From Bacilli bacterium (lineage in GTDB: Bacteria; Bacillota_I; Bacilli_A; RFN20; CAG-826), in the NCBI GenBank assembly GCA_024693415.1, contig JAILKX010000044.1, forward strand, positions 1-7,698: a stretch of 7,698 bases of DNA, read 5' to 3'. Positions 1-6,036 of the stretch are shown here, piece after piece. Made by a program: the position numbers and the translations under genes. The notes beneath the pieces were generated by a model. It was not told the origin of the DNA, ran no database searches, and was given only the letters and a program-made list of their open reading frames with translations. The stretch's first letter is position 1. Each line of letters opens with the position of its first letter.

Positions 1-1629
1 ACCCAGGGCTGCAAAGAGACCATCCACTTCTCTTCCGACAAAGCCGGAACCGTCGAGATGGACTTCATGATGGCCTATAACGCCGAAATGGCATTGGACG
101 GGGTCCTCAAGATCTCCGTCAACGGCGTCGAACTAAGCCTCACCGGCAAGTCCGTCCCCGCTCCCGCCGACGGCGAATCCTACTACGACTTCAACCCCAT
201 CAACTTCAAGGACGTCGCCGTCAAAGAAGGCGAGAACACCATCGTCGTCGAGGCCCTCGGACAGGGCCCGAACATGGACTGCGTCCAGGTTTACACCAAA
301 GAGCTTAAGATCGAGCAGCTTATCATCACCCCCGTCATTCTCGAGACGATCGAAGGCACCTTCGACGCAGCCCGCATCGAAGTCGGCAAGACCTATCAGA
401 TCGCCGTCACGACCGAAGGGGTCCGCTTCGCTTCCAGCGACACCGCCGTCGCCACCGTCGATGCGACCGGCCTCGTGAGCGGCGTCGCCAAAGGCAGCGC
501 CACCATCACCGTGAGCAAAGAGGGCTACCGCGACGCGACCGTCGCCGTCACCGTCTACGAACCGGTCATCGACGTCGAGGGCGTCCAGTACCTCGAATTC
601 GAGAACGCCGAACACTATGACCCGGACGGAGTCTGGGGCTACCCGCAGTGGGGCATCGGCCCCGGCGATTCCCCAGTCGAGGAATACGACAACGCCCACG
701 GCGGCAAGTCCGTCGGCTGGTTCACCGAAGGCTGCAAGGAAACCATAACCTTCACCTCCGACAAAGCCGCGACCGCCACCATCAAATTCATGATGGCCTA
801 TAACGCCGAAATGGCGCTCAGCGGCGTCCTGAACATCACCATGAACGGCACCGCGCTCGACCTGACCGACAAGGTCGTCCCCGCCCCCACCACCGCGGGA
901 AGCTATACCGACTGGGCGCCGGTCACCTTCGAAGGCGTCGCCATCAAAGAAGGCGAGAACGTCATCGTCGTCGAAGCCCTCGCCCAGGGCCCGAACATGG
1001 ACTGCATCGAGGTCTCCAACACCGACGCCAAGCTCACCCAGGTCACCCCTGGCCCAGGCGGCGACGATCCCGTGACCTCTGAAGAACCCATCACCTCCGA
1101 AGAGCCCGTCACCTCCGAAGAGCCCGTCACCTCCGAAGAGCCGAGCGGCAAGCAGATCCTCGAGTTCGAGAACGCCGTCCACTATGACCCGGACGGAGTC
1201 TGGGGCTACCCGCAGTGGGGCATCGGCCCCGGCGATTCCCCAGTCGAGGAATATGAGAATGCCTCCGGCGGAAAGTCCGTCGGCTGGTTCACCCAAGGCT
1301 GCAAAGAGACCATCAACTTCACCGCTGACAAAGACGGCACCGCCGACCTCGCGTTCATCATGGCTTACAACGCCGAGATGGCCCTCAGCGGCGTCCTGAC
1401 CATCACCGTCAACGGCACCGCGCTCGACCTGACTGACAAGGTCGTCCCCGCCCCCGCCACCGCGGGCAGCTACACCGACTGGGCGCCGGTCGCCTTCGAA
1501 GGCGTCGCGCTCAAGGCCGGCGACAACTCCATCGTCGTCGAAGCCCTTCAGCAGGGCCCGAACATGGACTGCATCGAAGTGACCAACACCGACGTGAAAG
1601 TCACCCAGATCATCCCCGCGGCCAACTGA
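1..1629 (+). CDS. Partial multi-module surface protein: CBM6/35-like modules plus BIG2 domain (5' end outside window)
   Basis: The frame is open from base 1, so the start and any signal peptide lie upstream; the first in-frame ATG (58) falls inside a beta-sandwich module and is not the start. In the visible 542 residues the order is: C-terminal part of module A (about 1-107), a BIG2-type Ig-like domain (about 113-186, with the typical SSDTAVATVDATGLVSGVAKG pattern region), module B (about 197-348), a PVTSEE-type linker (about 357-381) and module C (about 386-540), ending in TGA. Modules start with LEFENA and end with GPNMDC(I/V)(E/Q)V, which recalls CBM6/CBM35 folds where the first-strand Glu and last-strand Asp bind calcium. 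No catalytic domain is visible. The neighbour 69 bases downstream encodes an esterase lipoprotein with the same module, so the inferred role is glycan binding at the cell surface. A catalytic domain could still exist upstream of the window. Confidence 0.88.
   Translation, partial: TQGCKETIHFSSDKAGTVEMDFMMAYNAEMALDGVLKISVNGVELSLTGKSVPAPADGESYYDFNPINFKDVAVKEGENTIVVEALGQGPNMDCVQVYTKELKIEQLIITPVILETIEGTFDAARIEVGKTYQIAVTTEGVRFASSDTAVATVDATGLVSGVAKGSATITVSKEGYRDATVAVTVYEPVIDVEGVQYLEFENAEHYDPDGVWGYPQWGIGPGDSPVEEYDNAHGGKSVGWFTEGCKETITFTSDKAATATIKFMMAYNAEMALSGVLNITMNGTALDLTDKVVPAPTTAGSYTDWAPVTFEGVAIKEGENVIVVEALAQGPNMDCIEVSNTDAKLTQVTPGPGGDDPVTSEEPITSEEPVTSEEPVTSEEPSGKQILEFENAVHYDPDGVWGYPQWGIGPGDSPVEEYENASGGKSVGWFTQGCKETINFTADKDGTADLAFIMAYNAEMALSGVLTITVNGTALDLTDKVVPAPATAGSYTDWAPVAFEGVALKAGDNSIVVEALQQGPNMDCIEVTNTDVKVTQIIPAAN
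197..290 (+). repeat. Direct repeat, copy 1 of a 94-base identical block (module A)
   Basis: Bases 197-290 are identical to 2411-2504 in the next gene. The match sits inside a longer ungapped alignment of 1-318 with 2215-2532 at a constant offset of 2214. Identity covers synonymous positions too, so this is recent duplication or gene conversion and not just protein-level constraint. Confidence 0.93.
613..686 (+). repeat. Direct repeat, copy 1 of a 74-base identical block (module B)
   Basis: Bases 613-686 are identical to 1180-1253 (module C of the same gene). They encode the aromatic HYDPDGVWGYPQWGIGPG region. The esterase gene has a partial copy, identical over the first 35 bases (2104-2138) and then diverging. 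Confidence 0.92.
1069..1140 (+). repeat. Four 18-base tandem repeats encoding a P(V/I)TSEE linker
   Basis: Four in-frame 18-base units (1069-1086, 1087-1104, 1105-1122, 1123-1140) encode PVTSEE, PITSEE, PVTSEE, PVTSEE and are followed by another Pro. Units 3 and 4 are identical and unit 2 differs from them by one base. The unit length is a multiple of three, so gain or loss of copies would change linker length without a frameshift. It separates modules B and C and should be extended and acidic. Confidence 0.93.
1180..1253 (+). repeat. Direct repeat, copy 2 of the 74-base block (module C)
   Basis: Identical to 613-686; see that entry. It lies in the third module of the truncated gene, and the surrounding module sequence is also much closer to module B than to module A. 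Confidence 0.92.
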
Positions 1630-1643
1630 TCGCATAGCCACTT

Positions 1644-1673
1644 TGGTGGGTCCGCCTCTCCTCGGGCCCACCA
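1644..1673 (+). terminator. Stem-loop between the two modular genes, possible weak terminator or attenuator
   Basis: TGGTGGGTCC (1644-1653) pairs with GGGCCCACCA (1664-1673) over 10 base pairs, including one T-G wobble, around a 10-base loop. The tail is only TTTCTAAAG, so the U-tract is short and read-through is plausible. Only 25 bases lie between this stem and the next start codon. Confidence 0.6.
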
Positions 1674-1683
1674 TTTCTAAAGA

Positions 1684-1688
1684 AAGGA
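1684..1688 (+). promoter_or_regulatory. Ribosome binding site of the esterase lipoprotein gene
   Basis: AAGGA lies 10 bases before the ATG at 1699. The encoded start MKKSS opens directly into a lipoprotein signal peptide, which fixes the start. Confidence 0.75.
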
Positions 1689-1698
1689 ATCAGAACAA

Positions 1699-3840
1699 AT
1701 GAAAAAATCATCTGCCCTCTTCGCTTTGGCCTCCATGGCGTTGCTCGTCTCCTGCGGCGGCGGAAACACCACCTCCTCCACCCCGGCAGCCGACTCTGGC
1801 AGCGGCGGAACCACCACCTCTTCCGTCGCCACCGAAGAGAAGATCGTCCTGACCATCGACAAAGCCACCATCAAGGTCGGCGAAACCGCCAAGGTCACCT
1901 CCTCCGTCGAAGGCGTCACCTTCTCCTCGCGCGACGAATCCGTCGCCACGGTCGACGCAAACGGCACCGTCACCGCCCTCAAGGCCGGCACCACCAAGAT
2001 CCAGGCCCGCAAGGAAGGCTATAAGCTCGGCAGCATCGACATCACCGTCGAGAAAGCCGACGCCAGGACCGCGGACTTCTACCTCGAATTCGAGGATGCG
2101 GACCACTATGACCCGGACGGAGTCTGGGGCTACCCGCAATGGGGCATCGGCCCGGGCGACTCCCCGATCGAAGAGACCGAGTTCGCCCACGGCGGAAAAT
2201 CCGTCGGCTGGTTCACCCAGGGCTGCAAAGAGACCATCTTCTTCAACTCCGATAAGGCCGGCACGGTCGAGATGGACTTCATGATGGCCTATAACGCCGA
2301 AATGGCATTGGAAGGCGTCATCAAAATCACCGTCAACGGCGTCGAACTAAGCCTCGCCGGCAAATCCGTCCTCGGACCGGAAGACGGCTCCTCCTACTAC
2401 GACTTCAACTCCATCAACTTCAAGGACGTCGCCGTCAAAGAAGGCGAGAACACCATCGTCGTCGAGGCCCTCGGACAGGGCCCGAACATGGACTGCGTCC
2501 AGGTCTACACCAAAGAGCTTAAGATCGCCCAGATCATCAAGACCGCCCCCAAGGCCACAAGCCTCGAAGGCGCGACGCTTGACTACCTCGTCGAAGGCTT
2601 CGAGTGGGGCCCGGCCATCACCGGCCTCCTCGTCCACTTCCCGGGCGAAGTCTCCAAGAACGACCTCGGCTCCTTGACCGCCAAGACCAATAACGTCGAC
2701 CGCACCATCACCGCGGCCTACCTATCCGATGCTAGCGGCGCGACCATCAACGCCGAAAAAGGCACGATCGCCCGCCTCGACCTCGAAGTCCGCTACGTGA
2801 GCAACAACTGGGGCGGCGGAGACTCCGGCGGATCCTCGCCGTTCACCTATTCGGGCTCGGTCAACAACTGGACCCAGAACATGAAGATGTCCGTCGGCAT
2901 CGCTTCCGGCAAGAGCGTCAAGATCGGCGCCACCACCTATGGCGACGACAACCCGACCGTGATCGACGCCGTCGACAAGAGGATCGTCCTCTCCACCAGG
3001 GATTGGGGCGAAGCCAAATCCTTCACCGCCGACGGCAAGACCTTGACCTATAAGGCCTATTCCACCGAAGCCCTCACCGGCGACGGCGTGAAGAACCCGC
3101 TCGTCATCTGGCTCCACGGCGCCGGCGAAGGCGGAACCGACCCCGACATCGCCCTCCTTGGCAACGACGTCACGAACCTCGGCGAAGAGAAGATCCAGAA
3201 TCACTTCGTCCAAGGCAACCAGAAAGGCGCCTACGTCCTCGCCGTCCAGACCCCGACCATGTGGATGGACAGGGGCTCTGGCCAATACACCGACGCCGGC
3301 GAATCGATCTACACCCTCGCCCTGAAGGCCACGATCGACCACTACCTCACCGAGAACACCGACGTCAACACCGACCGCATCTTCCTCGGCGGCTGCTCCA
3401 ATGGCGGCTTCATGACCATGAACATGGCCATCAAGTACCCGACCTTCTTCAAGGCCTACTACCCCGTCTGCGAAGCCTATGCCGACTCGGCGATCACCGA
3501 CGACAACATCGCTAGCCTCAAGAACCTCTCGATTTGGTTCACCCACGCGGCCAACGATACCACCGTCAACCCCGCCAACTACACCGTTGCGACCTACAAG
3601 AGGCTCATGGCCGCCGGCGCGCAGGACGTCCACTTCTCCTTCTTCGAGAACGTCCTCGGCACCGAAGGCAACCCCAATGGCAGAAACAGCTACATGGGCC
3701 ACTACTCTTGGATTTATACGCTCAAAGACGAGTGCTTGAAGGATCAGGCCGACCCCACCAACGTCAGCGCACCCTCCACCGCTGATGTCCTCGTTGGTGG
3801 CCAAGCCGTATCCCTCTGGGGATGGCTCGCCTCCAAATAA
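1699..3840 (+). CDS. Esterase lipoprotein: BIG2 + CBM-like module + EstA-type Ig + alpha/beta-hydrolase
   Basis: A complete 713-residue protein. Residues 1-19 are a lipoprotein signal with lipobox LVSC, so Cys19 should be lipidated and the protein tethered outside the cell; a Gly/Ser/Thr linker follows to about 45. Then come a BIG2 Ig-like domain (about 47-118), one CBM6/35-like module (about 127-278), a region resembling the EstA-type esterase Ig-like N-terminal domain (about 288-432) and an alpha/beta-hydrolase domain (about 440-680). The hydrolase shows the oxyanion-type HGAG (473-476), nucleophile elbow GCSNG (565-569, Ser567), HAAND with Asp620 as probable acid, and GHYSW with His668. 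This organisation fits the EstA/PHB-depolymerase-like/CE1-related esterases. The likely reaction is cleavage of acyl or aryl esters on a polysaccharide or its fragments, but the substrate cannot be read from sequence. It follows a related module-only gene and ends in a strong terminator. Confidence 0.9.
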   Translation: MKKSSALFALASMALLVSCGGGNTTSSTPAADSGSGGTTTSSVATEEKIVLTIDKATIKVGETAKVTSSVEGVTFSSRDESVATVDANGTVTALKAGTTKIQARKEGYKLGSIDITVEKADARTADFYLEFEDADHYDPDGVWGYPQWGIGPGDSPIEETEFAHGGKSVGWFTQGCKETIFFNSDKAGTVEMDFMMAYNAEMALEGVIKITVNGVELSLAGKSVLGPEDGSSYYDFNSINFKDVAVKEGENTIVVEALGQGPNMDCVQVYTKELKIAQIIKTAPKATSLEGATLDYLVEGFEWGPAITGLLVHFPGEVSKNDLGSLTAKTNNVDRTITAAYLSDASGATINAEKGTIARLDLEVRYVSNNWGGGDSGGSSPFTYSGSVNNWTQNMKMSVGIASGKSVKIGATTYGDDNPTVIDAVDKRIVLSTRDWGEAKSFTADGKTLTYKAYSTEALTGDGVKNPLVIWLHGAGEGGTDPDIALLGNDVTNLGEEKIQNHFVQGNQKGAYVLAVQTPTMWMDRGSGQYTDAGESIYTLALKATIDHYLTENTDVNTDRIFLGGCSNGGFMTMNMAIKYPTFFKAYYPVCEAYADSAITDDNIASLKNLSIWFTHAANDTTVNPANYTVATYKRLMAAGAQDVHFSFFENVLGTEGNPNGRNSYMGHYSWIYTLKDECLKDQADPTNVSAPSTADVLVGGQAVSLWGWLASK
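2411..2504 (+). repeat. Direct repeat, copy 2 of the 94-base block (esterase gene module)
   Basis: Identical to 197-290. Unusual codon choices such as CTA AGC just upstream (within the Val-Glu-Leu-Ser-Leu segment) are also shared by the two genes, which supports copying of DNA and not convergence. Confidence 0.93.
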
Positions 3841-3857
3841 GAAATCATCCCCACCCC

Positions 3858-3891
3858 AAAAGCGTCAGGGCCGACCCTCCCTGGCGCTTTT
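3858..3891 (+). terminator. Intrinsic terminator of the esterase gene
   Basis: AAAAGCGTCAGGG (3858-3870) pairs with CCCTGGCGCTTTT (3879-3891) over 13 base pairs with one T-G wobble and an 8-base loop. The right arm ends in TTTT, continuing CCTAT. It starts 18 bases after the TAA stop. The leading AAAA means it could also act weakly on the other strand. Confidence 0.85.
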
Positions 3892-4169
3892 CCTATCCCC
3901 GGGCGTCGCCCGAGATGAGCGGGAGCGGTCTGCGGGGTGACCGCCGCGAACCACGTCTGAATATCGGTGGGCCGACCACCCATTCGGGGCGAGGAGGTGC
4001 TTGATTTTTGGTTGGTTTATCCCCTCATGGCGGGGCCCGAGGAGAGCGAAAACGCATACAAGGGTCGCGTGGATTGGACAAAAGCCCATTGGATTACGAA
4101 GTAATAAGGGCGGGGCGGGGTTAGTTTTGTGTGGCTGTTTCGACATATTTGTTAAATAATTGTTATGAA
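3892..4169. other. Gene-free, GC-rich region with several small inverted repeats, function unknown
   Basis: No convincing gene lies here on either strand. Visible inverted repeats are CCCG/CGGG (3909-3912/3920-3923), GCGGTC/GACCGC (3925-3930/3939-3944), GGTGG/CCACC (3966-3970/3976-3980), CCCC/GGGG (4021-4024/4032-4035) and ATTAC/GTAAT around GAA (4093-4105), the last flanked by CCC and GGG. The composition changes near 4121 from G-rich to AT-rich (TTAAATAAT, 4152-4160), where the promoter of the next gene would be expected, but I see no clear -35/-10 pair. It might be a structured RNA, a dispersed repeat or decayed sequence; I do not recognise a known RNA family. Confidence 0.45.
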
Positions 4170-5975
4170 ATGTTCGGAAATAACCGTTTCGTACAAAAAA
4201 TCCTTATTTCCAATCTCTTTTTCCTTTGCCTGCTTTCCTGCTCGCCTGCTAGGCAGGAATCGGAAAGGACGGTTCGCGTCACGATAGAGGAAGGCGATTC
4301 CTTCGTGGCGTCCCCTTCCTATATGGATATACCGCGCGGAGACGACGCATTGTTCCGCATAACGCTGGACCAGGGGTATTCGATTGAGTCTGTGTCGTAT
4401 CCTAGTTCTTCGATCGTGAATGACGGAAACGTCGCTTTGCTGACGCTTGAGGACGTGCTTTACAGCACGGTCGTGACGATCGAGACGAAATACGTGGAAG
4501 TCATATCCAGTTCATCCAGCTCCTATTCCGTTATGCCCTCAGCATCGAACTCGGAGCCTGAGGCTTTGCACGTCGATCTTGAATCTGATTGGGCCCAAAT
4601 TCGCGTACATGCCCCCAACGGATTTGAATTTTTCCGCGTGAATGGATTCCTGCAGACCGGATGGACGACGCTGCCAAACAGGGAAGGGGATTACGTCGGG
4701 TTCGGCTGGAGGGTCGATAAGGATGTGCGCCGGCTTTATCCGCTTTTTGAAAGCGAGACCTCCTTGGATCGCTTCCAGTTCGAGGAAAATGAAGACGGGT
4801 ATCGCGTCATCGGCTATTCGGGGGACGATGAAAGGATCGTCATGCCTAGCGCCTACCAAGATAAGCCGATTACGGGCGTCGCTAGCGGGGCGATCGCTTC
4901 CGATAGCCTAGAGTCGTTGGTGCTTCCTCCTTCGATGAGGCGCCTGCAGAAGAATTCCATAGTTTGCCCCAACCTGAAAACGCTCACGTTTTACGATTCC
5001 CTCACCACCGTTTTCGATAAATCCATCGATTGCCCATCGCTTCAGACGATCCGGCTGAACGCGGTCTTGAAGCCGCGCTTCTCGGGGACCTATTGGGACA
5101 CCTTCCAGAACAAAGTGGACTTCTTATGGCAAAACCAGGGCGAGAAGAAGCTGATTCTCTTCTCCGGCTCAAGCGCCCGTTATGGGTATGATTCCCCAAC
5201 CATTGAAGCTTCTTTCCCCGACTATAGGGTGGTGAACATGGGCGTGTTCGCCTATTCGAACGCCTATCCTCAGCTTGAGCTGATATCGACCTACCTGAAC
5301 AAAGGGGACGTGGTATTCCATACGCCGGAATTAGACGCCATACCGACGCAGTTCTTCTGCGACAGGTATTTCGACCCGAGGTTCTGGTATATGCTCGAAT
5401 CCGGCTACCAGGAGCTGGAACGACTGGATATCAGGCGCTTCGGCAGGGTGTTCAGCTCCTTCACGGCCTTCCAGACGACGAGGTCATACATGCAGGAAAG
5501 GGACTATTCCATTTGGGCGTACCTCTATGACGACGAAGGCGTCAAATACGAATTCCCGATCTATAACGACAACGGGGACATGACCCTGTATCGGCCGAAC
5601 ACCGAAGGATACGTCGGCCCGATCAGCCAACCCGTCATCGATTACAGGGTCGAGCCGCTTTTCGGCGAATACGAGGGCAAAGTGAAGGCGATGGATGACT
5701 TATATCACGAATATATTTCCAAATTGGGCATCAAGATTCTCTTCGGCCATGCGCCCAAGAACATCTATTGTCTGGAGTCGTCTGGGACGGCGGAGGACCG
5801 CAAGGAAATCGACGCCTACCTCGCCGAAAACATCACCGTGCCGATCATAATGGATTTGGAAAGCTCCTTATACGACACGACCTATTTCTATAAGATCGAC
5901 AACCACCTCTCGACCGAGGGGGTTGGAATCCATACCGCGAAGATCATTTCGTTTTTGAAAGCCGCGGGCCTATAA
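4170..5975 (+). CDS. Surface lipoprotein with InlB/BspA-like N-terminal region and SGNH-hydrolase-like C-terminal domain
   Basis: Read from the ATG at 4170, this is a 601-residue protein with a compact lipoprotein signal: basic start (MFGNNRFVQK), hydrophobic core and LLSC, with Cys24 as lipidation site. The frame is open upstream to a GTG at 4131 (614 residues), which only lengthens the signal. Neither start has a clear Shine-Dalgarno site. About 33-110 resembles divergent InlB-type repeats, 113-126 is a Ser-rich linker, 133-197 resembles a Listeria-Bacteroides-type repeat (NGFEF...TGW...YPLFE), and 198-298 is BspA-like leucine-rich sequence (YRVIGYSGDD...MPS, CPNLKTL, CPSLQTI). About 325-597 is SGNH-like: LILFSGSSARYG with probable nucleophile Ser334 or Ser335, VVNMGVFAYSN as second block, and a late DNHLSTEG with Asp577 and His579. 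It could be an esterase or O-acyl transferase acting on surface glycans, comparable in layout to AlgX/DltD-like SGNH proteins; the activity is inferred. Codon use is less C-biased than in the two genes before it. Confidence 0.82.
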   Translation: MFGNNRFVQKILISNLFFLCLLSCSPARQESERTVRVTIEEGDSFVASPSYMDIPRGDDALFRITLDQGYSIESVSYPSSSIVNDGNVALLTLEDVLYSTVVTIETKYVEVISSSSSSYSVMPSASNSEPEALHVDLESDWAQIRVHAPNGFEFFRVNGFLQTGWTTLPNREGDYVGFGWRVDKDVRRLYPLFESETSLDRFQFEENEDGYRVIGYSGDDERIVMPSAYQDKPITGVASGAIASDSLESLVLPPSMRRLQKNSIVCPNLKTLTFYDSLTTVFDKSIDCPSLQTIRLNAVLKPRFSGTYWDTFQNKVDFLWQNQGEKKLILFSGSSARYGYDSPTIEASFPDYRVVNMGVFAYSNAYPQLELISTYLNKGDVVFHTPELDAIPTQFFCDRYFDPRFWYMLESGYQELERLDIRRFGRVFSSFTAFQTTRSYMQERDYSIWAYLYDDEGVKYEFPIYNDNGDMTLYRPNTEGYVGPISQPVIDYRVEPLFGEYEGKVKAMDDLYHEYISKLGIKILFGHAPKNIYCLESSGTAEDRKEIDAYLAENITVPIIMDLESSLYDTTYFYKIDNHLSTEGVGIHTAKIISFLKAAGL

Positions 5976-6000
5976 AAGCAAATCCGCGGGGGACGTGTAT

Positions 6001-6025
6001 TGAAAAAGGTCGCCGGAGCGACCTT
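6001..6025 (-). terminator. Intrinsic terminator of lysS, convergent with the upstream + strand gene
   Basis: The arms AAGGTCGC (6006-6013) and GCGACCTT (6018-6025) form a perfect 8-base-pair stem. On the - strand the loop is TCCG closed by a C-G pair, a stable UNCG-type tetraloop, and the stem runs into TTTTTCA, a good U-tract. On the + strand the tail (GGTGTTTT) is poorer, so it may stop transcription of the SGNH lipoprotein gene only partly. It lies between the two convergent stop codons (5975 and 6037). Confidence 0.87.
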
Positions 6026-6036
6026 GGTGTTTTGGC

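Noticed and set aside
133..1674. Long open frame (513 codons) on the - strand opposite the first gene
   Set aside because: It is a shadow of the C-ending codon bias: the protein is a low-complexity Asp/Gly/Val-rich string, repeats exactly where the + strand modules repeat, and the + strand frame has clear domains.
2722..3804. Open frame of 360 codons on the - strand opposite the esterase
   Set aside because: Same cause; its sequence is Gly/Val/Asp-rich without domains, while the + strand carries the esterase motifs.
3865..4146. Possible 93-residue - strand gene in the intergenic region
   Set aside because: It overlaps the terminator and hairpins, is rich in Arg/Pro/His with no domain or convincing ribosome site, and looks like a translation of structured non-coding DNA.
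4001..4159. Possible small + strand gene of 52 codons starting TTG after GAGGAGG
   Set aside because: The purine run is only three bases from the TTG, the peptide is Arg/Trp/Gly-rich without a recognisable fold, and it runs into the start region of the lipoprotein gene.
5962..5989. CCGCGG repeated at 5962-5967 and 5984-5989, able to form a stem
   Set aside because: Each copy is a self-palindromic six-mer in GC-rich sequence and the first is inside the coding region; the real terminator follows at 6006-6025.
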